Shown: one piece after another, positions 1 through 9,693 of the stretch
Position numbering within the stretch: the first letter of the stretch is position 1
How the letters are laid out: each line of letters opens with the position of its first letter
Assembly: GCF_025685625.1 (NCBI RefSeq)
Contig: NZ_JAGSYI010000004.1
Location: forward strand, 124,001 to 188,000
Direction: 5' to 3'
DNA length: 64,000 bases
Source of the DNA: Acidicapsa acidisoli
GTDB taxonomy: Bacteria; Acidobacteriota; Terriglobia; Terriglobales; Acidobacteriaceae
The notes under the pieces: generated by a model
What the model was told of the DNA's origin: nothing
Seen by the model: the letters and a program-made list of their open reading frames with translations, nothing else
The model's database searches: none
Made by a program: the position numbers and the translations under genes

Positions 1-3000
1 CGCTGAAAGCGAAGTCCCATGGCCGATCTGTTCCGTAAATCTGATAATTCGGATTGGCATCCACCAGGCCAGCGGCACCATCGTTCAGGAATCCAGTTGC
101 CGCCATAGCTTTCGACCACGTGAAGGAGCTGAGAAAACTCAGGCCATTGCTCAATACTCCGGTACCTGCAAAACGCTTTTCGGCTTTCAGAAGAAGGCCA
201 TTGTAATTGTCATAACCCTGGGAGTTGTCGGTAACAGTCAAGCTTCCGTCATATTGCGGATAGGGGACCATCAGGTATTTGGCCGCGATGGTCGGGTTGG
301 CTCCCAGTGCCAACGTATTAGGAAGCGCGCCATAGAAAGGATTCGGCACCAGTTGGTCCAGATAACTCGGTGTGGCATGACCCTGCTGCCATTGCGCCGG
401 AGTAAGGGCATTCATCTGCTTGGACGTGGGTATGTCGCTAGCGTGAACCCCTAGGTAAGTGGCCTCACCAACAATGTGCGCCGGCAGGGCAACTTGCACG
501 CCGAGCGTGTATTGCTCCACTAGAGGAAGTTTTCGGTTGCGCAGATCGAGACTGAGGCTCTGGCCGACAAGCGTCGCCAGTCCCTGCGAGCTGCCCGGCA
601 GCGCAGCATAGCCGTTCGGGAAAGGCACGCCGTTGTTGAAGCTCGACGCGGGATGGAGCCCGCCATCCGGCGACGAGTTATATTCCGTAGTTTGGCTCCA
701 GGGATTCTCGTTGCCGAGTTCAGTGCCCACAGCCGTGCTCCAGGCCACGCCACCATGCACCACCATGTTCTTGTTGATGCCATAAGAAAAACCGAACTTC
801 GGCAGAACTCGACCGAAGGTGTTCTGGTATGCGGAGAGGCTTCCGCTTTCAAACTGCACTCCGCCGAGAATGGGATTCGCCATCGCGGCGCCATTGGGCA
901 GTTGGTTGCCAGTAGGAAAAGTGATTTGACTGGTGATCGGATTGGTGCAGGTAAAGCACATGCCTGCCAGCAGGTGATCGTGCCTTTCCCGTGGAGATGT
1001 TTCCGTTTCCCAGCGTAAACCCACGTTAAAGGTCAGGTTGCTCTTAACCTTCCAATCGTCCTGGATATAGGCGGCGTAGTAGTTGTAAGACTCGTATGGA
1101 GCGGTCTGGTACTGAACGCTGCCCGAGCCCGGATAGCCCAAAAGCAAATCGGCGAGCACCGAACCATCACTCTTAGCCTGGAAGGGATTCTGCTGAGTAA
1201 AGCCGGTAGTAAAGCTGAACGCGCCGTTGGGCTGCCCAAGGCCTGCATTCACGTCATGAAAAAGCATGAACTCCGTGCCGTAGTGCAGATTGTGCTTCCG
1301 AAGAACCTGCAGGATCGACGGGCTGAGGTCGTATGTCTCGTACATCGTTGGATCGCCCTCGTTGCCAATCATGTTGGGGTACCCGTCCCCCAGGTCGACC
1401 ACCGGCGCCCATTGGCGCGAGGTAGTCGGAATCTGTGGCATCGTGAGACCCAGGTCGGCGGCAGTGAGGGTGCTGATGCCCGCGGCCACGTTGCCCGACG
1501 GGTCGTGGGCCCACATTCGATTGAAGGATGCCCGGATATCGCCGATGCGTCGTGGGCTGAAGGTGTGTGTTAAATCGACTACCTGAGTCAGACTGGAACG
1601 ATAGCTGTCAGTTCCTCCCTCAGCGGCAGCGCCAGGCAGACCGTTGGAGTTGCGCGTGGTCAGGCCAGCCCACCATGCAAAGATGCCATAGATCCGTGTC
1701 GCGTCGCTGAGGTCGTAGTCAACCCGTGCGATCGGCATGTTATAGGCATAGGGAGTGCTGGTATTGAAGACGTAATTATTGACATATCCACTGCGATTGG
1801 GCGCTGGAAACAGGTCCATCATCTTCACGCCTATAGCGCTGACCCGCGAGGCGGGAATCGTGTCATTCGCAAACAGGGAGCGAGTGTACGTATTGCATCC
1901 ACCAGAGGTGGTTGGAGCCGCGCAGGTTGTTGTCTCAGGATCGTAGATGCCGGTTTTGTGAACCGCGTCCAGATATCCGGTTAGATTGACATTGCCCAAT
2001 GCGTCGGGATACATATCTGCGGTAGGGACAGTGGTGATGATCCCATCGGGCAGCACCTCGCGCCACCCTTCGTAACTGAAGAAGAAGTAGCCATTTTTCT
2101 TAAGAAACGGCCCGCCAATCGTGCCGCCAAACTGGTGTTGATTGTGATACTCCTTGGGGGTGCCTTGCTGGTCGAGCTCATAGCTGTTGGCTTCCATGAT
2201 GGAGTTCTCCCAAAAGTCGTACAGCGTGCCGTGGAACTTAGGACTGCCGCTCTTGAGAATGGTGTTCATGATGCCCGCGCCGGCACGCCCATATTGCGCG
2301 TCGAACGTGGTCGTCATCACCTTGAACTCCTGGATCGCGTCGATGCTGGGAGCGATATTCCACGTGCCCGCCGCCGATCCGCCTTGTTCTGTGATCGGGG
2401 CGCCATTCAGCAGGAACTGATTAAAGGTACCTGGCTGCCCACTGATGGAGTAGGCATTGGTTTCATCCCAACCTCGCGTCCCGGAATTGCTGGTTGCGCC
2501 AAAAGTTGTCGTCGTGAACTTCACCCCCGGCGTCAGCGACAGGAGCATGTAAGCCTGCCGACCATTCAGGGGAAGGTTTTGCACCTTCTCCGGATCCATG
2601 ACGGTGCCACCCGACGCATCAGCCGTATTCATGCCGACCTCATCCGCCTGCACAGTAACAGTCTCTGCGACTGAACCCACCTGAAGAGCAAAGTTGAGGT
2701 TAATTTTGCTGGAAACGTCGATGACGACATCCCGCTGAACCTCTTTCCCGAACCCCGGGGCTTCTGCGGAAACTACATAGGTGCCGGGTTGCACGAACGG
2801 GAGAATATAGTCTCCATCCGCCAAACTCCTGGCCGTATAGGTCTGTTGCGGACCAACCGCGGTGATGATCGCCTGGGAGATGATGGCGCCCCTGGGGTCC
2901 TTTACCTGACCCAGAATCGTACCTCGATATTCCTGCGCGCGGGCGGCTGGGATTGTCAGCAAAACTATGAGTGAAAAGAGCGTGAGAAAGGAAAACGAGA

Positions 3001-3061
3001 GTAGGCCACCGGACAGACTTCTTCTCGTTGACAGGATGTTCAAGGTTTTTTGGTCGAGCAT
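1..3061 (-). CDS. Oar-like TonB-dependent outer-membrane receptor, C-terminus outside window
   Basis: An open frame runs without a stop from an ATG at 3061 to the left edge, giving about 1020 visible codons. An N-terminal signal peptide ends near AARAQ (about residue 43). It is followed by a carboxypeptidase-regulatory-like domain (about 45-125, GQVKDPRGAIISQA) and the VGSVAETVTVQAD linker. Next come a plug region (LPLNGRQ, then STTF/TTTFDAQYGRAGAG) and long beta-barrel sequence. This architecture is the large acidobacterial Oar/CarboxypepD_reg receptor, which probably takes up oligosaccharides or other bulky ligands; the substrate is unknown. An AGGAG lies 12 bases before the ATG. It is divergent from the membrane regulator at 3405. 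The family is certain; the ligand is not. Confidence 0.9.
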   Translation of the reverse strand, partial: MLDQKTLNILSTRRSLSGGLLSFSFLTLFSLIVLLTIPAARAQEYRGTILGQVKDPRGAIISQAIITAVGPQQTYTARSLADGDYILPFVQPGTYVVSAEAPGFGKEVQRDVVIDVSSKINLNFALQVGSVAETVTVQADEVGMNTADASGGTVMDPEKVQNLPLNGRQAYMLLSLTPGVKFTTTTFGATSNSGTRGWDETNAYSISGQPGTFNQFLLNGAPITEQGGSAAGTWNIAPSIDAIQEFKVMTTTFDAQYGRAGAGIMNTILKSGSPKFHGTLYDFWENSIMEANSYELDQQGTPKEYHNQHQFGGTIGGPFLKKNGYFFFSYEGWREVLPDGIITTVPTADMYPDALGNVNLTGYLDAVHKTGIYDPETTTCAAPTTSGGCNTYTRSLFANDTIPASRVSAIGVKMMDLFPAPNRSGYVNNYVFNTSTPYAYNMPIARVDYDLSDATRIYGIFAWWAGLTTRNSNGLPGAAAEGGTDSYRSSLTQVVDLTHTFSPRRIGDIRASFNRMWAHDPSGNVAAGISTLTAADLGLTMPQIPTTSRQWAPVVDLGDGYPNMIGNEGDPTMYETYDLSPSILQVLRKHNLHYGTEFMLFHDVNAGLGQPNGAFSFTTGFTQQNPFQAKSDGSVLADLLLGYPGSGSVQYQTAPYESYNYYAAYIQDDWKVKSNLTFNVGLRWETETSPRERHDHLLAGMCFTCTNPITSQITFPTGNQLPNGAAMANPILGGVQFESGSLSAYQNTFGRVLPKFGFSYGINKNMVVHGGVAWSTAVGTELGNENPWSQTTEYNSSPDGGLHPASSFNNGVPFPNGYAALPGSSQGLATLVGQSLSLDLRNRKLPLVEQYTLGVQVALPAHIVGEATYLGVHASDIPTSKQMNALTPAQWQQGHATPSYLDQLVPNPFYGALPNTLALGANPTIAAKYLMVPYPQYDGSLTVTDNSQGYDNYNGLLLKAEKRFAGTGVLSNGLSFLSSFTWSKAMAATGFLNDGAAGLVDANPNYQIYGTDRPWDFAFS

Positions 3062-3404
3062 GGGGATCTGAGACTCCTGTGTGATTGGTCTTTTGTCTGT
3101 GCCGCCGGCGAGGAAGCCGCAAGGCGAGTGTGAAGTACCAACACGCCAGATTGTCTCTAACGATGCTTGGTGAAATGCAGTCAATTCGCTGTAATACGCT
3201 GGTTAAACGCAATAACATATTTATTTTGTTGCATTTACTTCTCATTAATGCGACAGGACTCAAGCTCCCTTACACTGGATTTAACAATAAGCACTGCCCG
3301 TTTAACAGGGCATGAGTCGCAGGAATTGCCAAGGAACCGATCCACACGAGGTTGATTCGAGCGTTGTCCATCGACTTGATTGCCGGAACTCGATCAGCCA
3401 CAGC

Positions 3405-4739
3405 ATGAGCCACAACCTCGTGCAGAGTGAGATTACTGTTCCTCTCGTCAGGGATTCGCGTAGCGAACTGGTGGAGAGAATCGTTGCTTCGCCTTCGTTT
3501 GTAAAATCTCCTCGGCTCTGTGGCTTGCTCACGTATATCTGCACGCTGTCCCTTGAAGGGCGCGCCGACGAGATTAGTGAAATAAATATCGGCGTAGCGG
3601 TATTTGCCAGGTCACCAGGTTACGATCCCTCCGTCGACGGCATCGTGCGCTCCCACGCCAGCCGGTTGCGTCAGCGTTTGGAGCAGTATTTCAGCGAGGA
3701 AGGCTGCGAAGAGCCGATTCGCCTTTCCATCCCCAAAGGCGCATATCTACCGGTATTTGAGCCATGTATATCGACGGTGGAACCTCCGGTCGACACTTCC
3801 GATCAAGTCTCGGCTGAGGAAGACGACATCGCGATCACAGCGAAAGATGTTACGCCTCGGACCACGCCGCCGCATCTTCCTCTGACCATATGGATATTGA
3901 GCCTTGCGCTCGTCGTGGCTTGCGGGATGATCGCTTTTCTACTGGTCCATGGCCGTAATGCCGCAGTGCATTCTGCGCCCATTGCCTCACACCCGCTGTG
4001 GGGAAGGTTTTTTGGGGCTGATCAGTCTGCCATGGTGGTCTGTTCCGATGCAGGGTTGACCGTCTTGCAGGTGCTATCCGGTCATAGTTTGAAGCTCGAG
4101 GACTACCTGGACACAGACTACCGCGCCAGTTTCAGAGCTTCGGCTGGCGTTACCGCCCAGGCTCTGAGAAGCATGGTGGCGGGTCGCTACACGTCCATTG
4201 TCAATCTTCAAATTGCCAGCAGGCTTTCCCGACTCCAAGGGATTTATCCAGCTCAGATCCAGATGCGCTATGCTCGCGATCTCCGCGCGAACGACTTCAA
4301 GGATAGTTCCGTGATCCTGTTGGGATCGCACCAAACCGACCCATGGGTGGAGCTATTTGAGGCGGGCATGAATTTTACGATGCAGATTGATTCAAATCGA
4401 GAGATGGCGTCGGTTCTCAATCGCTCGCCTCTTGGAGACGAACTTTCCCATTACGATTCGAAGGGGGCTGATCCAAAGCAGACGGTATATGCAGTGGTCG
4501 CCTTGCGGCACAGTCTTGGAGGCACCAGACCAGTACTGATTCTGGAGGGAACGTCCATGGCCGGGACCGAGGCTGCTGCGGATTTCGTCCTGGAGGATAT
4601 GCGCCTGTTGCCATTTCTCAACAAGATTCGCAGACCAGATGGCTCGATCCCCTACTTCGAAGTCTTGTTACAGTCGAATAGTCTGGACGGAAATGCATCT
4701 CAATCGAAGATTGTCGCTTACCGGACGTCACAGGAGTAA
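3405..4739 (+). CDS. Membrane-anchored regulator-like protein with N-terminal winged-helix-type domain
   Basis: The N-terminal 120 residues contain the pattern SxxFxxSxRLxxLLxYI, then IGVAVFARSPGYDPSVDGIV, then RLRQRLEQYF, then IPKGAYLPVFEP. This domain is found at the head of many acidobacterial membrane proteins and resembles CadC/ToxR-style DNA-binding modules, although that function is inferred. One membrane helix follows (about 161-181), then a periplasmic domain of about 260 residues with an LLGSHQTDPWVELFEAGMNF stretch that I cannot assign. It is divergent from the TonB receptor at 3061, so it may sense the periplasm and regulate that receptor. The frame is open from an ATG at 3312, but the extra 31 residues look non-coding, so the ATG at 3405 is preferred; neither has a strong ribosome site. 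Confidence 0.75.
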   Translation: MSHNLVQSEITVPLVRDSRSELVERIVASPSFVKSPRLCGLLTYICTLSLEGRADEISEINIGVAVFARSPGYDPSVDGIVRSHASRLRQRLEQYFSEEGCEEPIRLSIPKGAYLPVFEPCISTVEPPVDTSDQVSAEEDDIAITAKDVTPRTTPPHLPLTIWILSLALVVACGMIAFLLVHGRNAAVHSAPIASHPLWGRFFGADQSAMVVCSDAGLTVLQVLSGHSLKLEDYLDTDYRASFRASAGVTAQALRSMVAGRYTSIVNLQIASRLSRLQGIYPAQIQMRYARDLRANDFKDSSVILLGSHQTDPWVELFEAGMNFTMQIDSNREMASVLNRSPLGDELSHYDSKGADPKQTVYAVVALRHSLGGTRPVLILEGTSMAGTEAAADFVLEDMRLLPFLNKIRRPDGSIPYFEVLLQSNSLDGNASQSKIVAYRTSQE

Positions 4740-4923
4740 ACATCCCCCGACAAGGTCGGCGATATCGCACAAAGCCCGCCTGGGCAATCCGACTTGCTGG
4801 GCTTCGAGGAACATCACGGAATTGATGGGCACACCCGGCAGTCTTAACAAGAGCTAGTATCGTTTACCTTGCGACAGTCCACTCGTGATGTTGTGACAGC
4901 AAATCTGGCAAATCGGCTCAGGC

Positions 4924-7599
4924 CTATTCCTGGGTTTGAAGGGTGACGCGACCCGTGTGGATTAGCGGTAAAGCCACATTGAAGGTTGCACCGCCACTTC
5001 TGTTGTTCTCGGCCCAAAGCCGACCTCCATGGGCCTCAACAATGGAGCGTGACACCGTCAAGCCTATACCCATGCCTTTTTCTTTTGTCGTCATAAAGGC
5101 GTCAAAGATTCGGTTAGGATCATTGACGCCCGGCCCGTTGTCGATCACTTGAACCAACATCCCGTGTGAATCTGTCGTCGCCCGGAGTACGACCACCGGG
5201 GCCACTTGTTGTCCCTCCAAGGCCTCGAACGCGTTCACGATCAGATTAATGAAGACTTGCTGGATTTGAATCTGATCGGCATGGACTACAGGCAGAGACT
5301 CTTCGAAGCAGCACTCGATAGGCACGTCACGCTTTTTCGGGTCCTCCTGCACAACTCGGACAATTTCATGAAGTATGTCCGGAATGCTGACATCTTTCTT
5401 CTCGAATGACTCCTGCTTGAAGAGTGCTCGAATATGTTGCATGGTCTCGTCAGCCGAGCGGGCATCTCGTATAACCCGTTCAATCGACCAATTCGCCTCC
5501 ATCACATTCGACGGAGCGGCATTCAACCACCTCCTTGCCGCCTGTGCGTTTGCAAGTATCGACATGAGTGGCTGGTTCAGTTCGTGAGCGATCGAGCCTG
5601 CGAGTTCGGCGACGGTCGCCAATCGCGACGCCTTTGCGAGTTTGATACGTGTATCGCGAAGATGGTCTTCTGCGCGTTTTCGCTCATCAATATCAATCGA
5701 GAGACCATACCACTGAATGATCTTGCCGTACGGACCACGCAATGGTTCTCCCATCGAGTGATGCCACCGGTACTCTCCATCTGCGCGTCGCAAGCGGTTT
5801 ATTGCGCTGTACGACTCTCCAGCGTTGATCGCTCGGACGAATGCCTTCGCGGTCTGCTCTCTATCATCTGGATGAATGAATCTGTCCCACCCTCGATTGA
5901 GAAGTTCATCTAAAGGAACGCCAAAATATTCGAGAACTCTTTGAGAGAGATGAGTTGGTTCCCCGGTCGGTGAGGTTGACCACAGCATTGAGGGAATTGT
6001 TTCGATGATGCCAATAAGTTCATGTTCTCGCATCTGAAGAGCGCTTTCTATCTCCTTCAATGCATCGATGTTCGTAAGAGTCCCGTACCACTTAACAACG
6101 CTTCCTCCATCCTCACGGAGAGGGAGACTGCGATACAAAAACCAGTGATAGGTTCCATCCGCGCGCCGGCAGCGTAGTTCATGCTCGACGGGCGATCCGG
6201 CGGCCAATCCCGCCTGCCAGTTTGCCAATACTCGACCGACGTCGTCGGGATGGATCGCACCGGCCCACCCCCCGCCAATCCCCTGTTCTCTGGAGAACCC
6301 CGTGTAGTCCAGCCAACTTTGGCTTATGAAATCGACGGATCCGTCTGGCTCGGCGGTCCCCACATAAGCGGGGATCGCCTCAACGAGAGTCCGAAGCTCT
6401 CCCTCGTTGCGCCGGATTCGTTCCTCTGCTTCCTTTGCCTCGGTTATATCGATGACCGCCCCAGCGAACTCGAGGTCATCGGACGCCGTTCCCAATGACC
6501 TCGCCAGGATTCGAATATACTTGACGCGATCGTCGGGAAAGAGCAAACGATACTCGCAATCGATGGCGCCACCACTAGTAGAAGCTCGTTCTACGACCTC
6601 AAACACGAAATTACGATCCTCAGGGTGAACGCGCTCCATGAACATGTCAAGCGTGACCTTCACCGCCGGATCGTATTCGAAGATGCGGTAGGTTTCATCC
6701 GACCAGGCATTCTCTCCGCTGCCGGGCTTCCATCCGAAACTACCTGTATGACTTAGCCTTTCAGCTTCGGCCCAACAGACTTCGCGACGCAGGAGTTCCT
6801 GAGTAAGAATCTCGTGCTCTGTCACATCTATGGCATTACCCACGATTCTTTTCAGAATCCCGTCTTCTACAACAGGGACACCGACGCAACGAATATGCCT
6901 AACTTCGCCATCAGGTCGCACGATGCGCTTGGTGACATCGCATCCCAAACCTTCAGCAAGCATTCGCTTGATCAGCGACGCCATGAATTCACGATCGTGC
7001 GGATGGACACGAGCCAGATACTCGTCAAGGGTGGGCGCGTCTCCTTCCGGATCGAGACCATAGATGCCAAAAAGTTCATCGGACCAGTATTCAAAGGCGC
7101 CGGTAGGCTCGAAGACCCAACTGCCAATATGACCCAGGCGTTGTGCTTCGGCTAAATGGAACTGGCTCCTCTGCGACTCATGGATGCTCTTTGTAAGTTG
7201 TTCCTCTGCTCTCTTCCGGTCATCAATGTCGATGCTTGAACCATTCCACTTAATAAGGTTTCCAACCCTATCAAATACCGGAGCTTTGAGGTGCGACATC
7301 CACCGATAGACACCATCGGCTCTTCGCACTCGTGATGTTTCCTGAAAGGGCTGGCCCTTGGCGAAGGACTCTCGCATATTTTGCACAAAGCCTTCGACGT
7401 CATCGGGATGAATACAAGAAGTCCAACCCCATCCCAACAATTTTTCCAGTGGCAAACCGCTGAAATCGAGCCATGTCTGATTAAAGAAATCGAGGTAGCC
7501 ATCCGGCCGCGCAGTATGAAGAAGCGCGGGAGACGAGTCGACAATTTGACGAAGACTTAGACTCTGATCCTCAATCGAGATTGGGTTGTCATCCGCCAT
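4924..7599 (-). CDS. Multi-PAS sensor histidine kinase (five PAS domains)
   Basis: This 891-residue kinase has no membrane segment. Five PAS/PAC units are visible at about 15-135, 150-265, 277-395, 398-518 and 523-645; four carry an HPDD or HPED motif, PAS2 has HPHD, and each is followed by an (I/N)DI-type PAC end. A HisKA dimerisation domain follows with the phospho-acceptor His672 in AHELNQPL, then an HATPase_c domain with N-box NLIVNAFEAL, G1 DNGPGV and G2 GMGIGL. It therefore autophosphorylates in the cytoplasm in response to ligands, redox state or light bound by the PAS units. No response regulator lies beside it; the stand-alone receiver at 52580 is a remote candidate partner. It is transcribed alone, and the start ATG gives MADDNPIS. 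Confidence 0.93.
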   Translation of the reverse strand: MADDNPISIEDQSLSLRQIVDSSPALLHTARPDGYLDFFNQTWLDFSGLPLEKLLGWGWTSCIHPDDVEGFVQNMRESFAKGQPFQETSRVRRADGVYRWMSHLKAPVFDRVGNLIKWNGSSIDIDDRKRAEEQLTKSIHESQRSQFHLAEAQRLGHIGSWVFEPTGAFEYWSDELFGIYGLDPEGDAPTLDEYLARVHPHDREFMASLIKRMLAEGLGCDVTKRIVRPDGEVRHIRCVGVPVVEDGILKRIVGNAIDVTEHEILTQELLRREVCWAEAERLSHTGSFGWKPGSGENAWSDETYRIFEYDPAVKVTLDMFMERVHPEDRNFVFEVVERASTSGGAIDCEYRLLFPDDRVKYIRILARSLGTASDDLEFAGAVIDITEAKEAEERIRRNEGELRTLVEAIPAYVGTAEPDGSVDFISQSWLDYTGFSREQGIGGGWAGAIHPDDVGRVLANWQAGLAAGSPVEHELRCRRADGTYHWFLYRSLPLREDGGSVVKWYGTLTNIDALKEIESALQMREHELIGIIETIPSMLWSTSPTGEPTHLSQRVLEYFGVPLDELLNRGWDRFIHPDDREQTAKAFVRAINAGESYSAINRLRRADGEYRWHHSMGEPLRGPYGKIIQWYGLSIDIDERKRAEDHLRDTRIKLAKASRLATVAELAGSIAHELNQPLMSILANAQAARRWLNAAPSNVMEANWSIERVIRDARSADETMQHIRALFKQESFEKKDVSIPDILHEIVRVVQEDPKKRDVPIECCFEESLPVVHADQIQIQQVFINLIVNAFEALEGQQVAPVVVLRATTDSHGMLVQVIDNGPGVNDPNRIFDAFMTTKEKGMGIGLTVSRSIVEAHGGRLWAENNRSGGATFNVALPLIHTGRVTLQTQE

Positions 7600-7738
7600 G
7601 GTAGAAATGGTACAACGGCGAGAAGGGGCGGTGTCGACGTAATATGGCGGTGGTCCGTATCTTCAACAATTTTCCTGAAATCGCGGCTTAGAACCGGTTG
7701 CTGGACTGAGGCCCGTTTACAAGGACGAATGATTTGGA

Positions 7739-8890
7739 TCAGACGACTCGCGCAATCAGCTTACTTCGCCTCATGAGCGCTACCGTCATCCAACTCATTA
7801 CTACTGCTGCAAGCGATACTGCCAGGCCCTTGACGAATGCCGGCGCCGACCAATGCAGTACCGCGTACTGTATCCAGATAACAAACACGTAATGCGCAAG
7901 GTAGATCCCATACGCGTTTGCGCTCAGGCTGTCCGCCCATCGCCAGGGCCGCGCAAAGCGAATCACCAGAGCCATCACAAACAGGCTCGATGCGGCGCAC
8001 GAAAATGCGAATCCGATCCTCCCACCTGTCGCGATCCCGAATCGAACACACACGATCGTGACCGTGAACATCGCGGCGGAGCGGATGCACCAAAGCCACC
8101 ATCCACGCGCCAGCTTTCCCGTCCGCGCAAAGAATTCGGTCTCAGTCCCGAACGCACCCAGGCAAACGCCCATTACGAAATAGACAAAGTAGTGCAAAAC
8201 GCGGCTGGCCTGCACTGCAAATGGTTCCCAGCTCCACCAGGTCAGCGAGCCGAAGCGCATCGACATCGGCGCGTAGACGACTAGCGATATTGTGCCGAGC
8301 ATCAAGAAGAGGAGCATCGGCCGCTTGCTCACAGCGCACACTCGAATGGCCATTGCCTCTACAGCGCGCGGAATCGCCTTGAAACTGATCACCGCTATGC
8401 AGTCGAAGACGAACAGCACCCACAAAAACCACACCGGCCCTGCGGGCCATATGCTCAACGTAAACCACGCGCTGGCATAGCTACTGAGGCGCGGCTCGCC
8501 GCCACACTGAAGATATGCCGGGTAATACGCCAGGGGAGCCAGCACGCCTGCGCCGATCACAAACGGAAGACCCAGTCTCAGCAGGCGCCGCCGGATATAC
8601 ATTCCTGCACTGTGGCGCTTCAATCCAGGCCACACGAAGAGTCCGGAGACAAGAAACATCAGGGCCATGAAGAAAATGTCGTTCCAGCCGACCAGCAGGT
8701 CGAAGCCAGGCCACTTTACGCTATCGATGATGGGGAATGCTGCCCACGGCAGTGTCGGGCCTGTGAAAGAATACCGAGGCGGCTTGATCGTCATGTAAGC
8801 AAGCAAGGTGTGATGGATCACCACCAGCAGCGTCACAAACGCGCGCAGATAGGAAAGCTGAAACAGCCGTTGCGTTGATGGACTTTGCAT
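7739..8890 (-). CDS. Acyltransferase 3 family membrane protein
   Basis: A 383-residue integral membrane protein beginning MQSPSTQRLFQLSYLRAFV. It shows the features of acyltransferase 3 (OafA/OpgC-like) enzymes: an early LSYLRAF segment, the motif VVIHH in helix 1 (the catalytic His region), the R-rich loop RRRLLRLGLPF, and about ten hydrophobic helices. These proteins transfer acetyl or succinyl groups to surface glycans or other exported molecules; the acceptor cannot be read here. The frame stays open upstream to 9382, but that stretch only shadows the ABC permease gene. The start at 8890 is supported by AGGCGG six bases upstream. It follows the GntR/ABC operon in the same direction with a 125-base gap. 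Confidence 0.85.
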   Translation of the reverse strand: MQSPSTQRLFQLSYLRAFVTLLVVIHHTLLAYMTIKPPRYSFTGPTLPWAAFPIIDSVKWPGFDLLVGWNDIFFMALMFLVSGLFVWPGLKRHSAGMYIRRRLLRLGLPFVIGAGVLAPLAYYPAYLQCGGEPRLSSYASAWFTLSIWPAGPVWFLWVLFVFDCIAVISFKAIPRAVEAMAIRVCAVSKRPMLLFLMLGTISLVVYAPMSMRFGSLTWWSWEPFAVQASRVLHYFVYFVMGVCLGAFGTETEFFARTGKLARGWWLWCIRSAAMFTVTIVCVRFGIATGGRIGFAFSCAASSLFVMALVIRFARPWRWADSLSANAYGIYLAHYVFVIWIQYAVLHWSAPAFVKGLAVSLAAVVMSWMTVALMRRSKLIARVV

Positions 8891-9015
8891 ACAGTTCCGC
8901 CTTTCAGACTGAATTTGAAGACACTCCTCCTGTGGCCGCAGAAGGTTACTTCCGCACCGGCACAGAACCTTCCTCACCGCGGCGCCAGCTGCCTCTACGT
9001 GTGTGGATGAGAACT

Positions 9016-9693
9016 CTAGATGAAATCCTTTTTGCGCGCCTGCACGAAGAACGTGATCAGGAGCATTAGCGCAATGAGCGCCAGCTCTGCCACCAAAAGC
9101 GCCGTGGCCGTTCCGCTCCATTGCACCGTTGTGCTTCTCATGGTTCCGCCAATCTCCGGCAATCGCACGATTGACCATCCAATGCCGTTCACACCAAGTG
9201 CGCCAACCTGCGTGGCCCCTACGGTCCACGGCTGCGACTCGGTCGTTACCGCAACCGTGATCACTAGACATGTAGTCATCAAAATCTCGACGCACATGAT
9301 CGTCACGAACGGAATCAATCCGTGCGGGAACCCCGGAGCCAGCAGAATCGTCGCCACGATGCCTGCCAGCATCGCACCCCACAACACGAGAAAAATCAGC
9401 AAGCCGCCAACAATCTTCGCGGTCGTATACTCCAGGAAACTAATGGGCAGGCTCATCACAAAGGGCAGAGTCTGCTGCCTTCGTTCCACTACTGCCGACA
9501 TCATCACCATTGCGCCAATCCCGACCAGGATTGTAACCACAACAATGACCCCGAGAACCATCGCAATCGTCGAGCCGTGCATAGCCGCCATCGCTGCCAG
9601 GGTCGCTACGCCTCCGATTATCGAAAACAGGATCGGCATGCGGTTCAAATACCAGTCCTTCCGAATCAGCCGCCCCACCATTGTCCAGTTCAT
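9016..9693 (-). CDS. ABC-2 type transporter permease
   Basis: A 225-residue permease with six hydrophobic segments, starting MNWTMVGRLIRKDW, a cytoplasmic amphipathic start typical of ABC-2 permeases, and ending in a short basic tail (QARKKDFI). It is the membrane half of the exporter whose ATPase is encoded immediately upstream; the start and stop codons share one base (TAATG), so the two are translationally coupled. In the related YtrABC-type operons the transporter is controlled by the GntR repressor of the same operon, as here. The exported substrate is unknown; related systems respond to cell-envelope stress or antibiotics. Confidence 0.85.
   Translation of the reverse strand: MNWTMVGRLIRKDWYLNRMPILFSIIGGVATLAAMAAMHGSTIAMVLGVIVVVTILVGIGAMVMMSAVVERRQQTLPFVMSLPISFLEYTTAKIVGGLLIFLVLWGAMLAGIVATILLAPGFPHGLIPFVTIMCVEILMTTCLVITVAVTTESQPWTVGATQVGALGVNGIGWSIVRLPEIGGTMRSTTVQWSGTATALLVAELALIALMLLITFFVQARKKDFI

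Noticed and set aside
520-2181. Short minus-strand frames within the first TonB receptor
   Set aside because: They are shadows in other frames. The true frame from 3061 stays open to the window edge, so the receptor is not broken.
8891-9382. N-terminal extension of the acyltransferase frame
   Set aside because: It overlaps the permease gene antiparallel in frame phase only; the extra residues look random and a ribosome site supports 8890.
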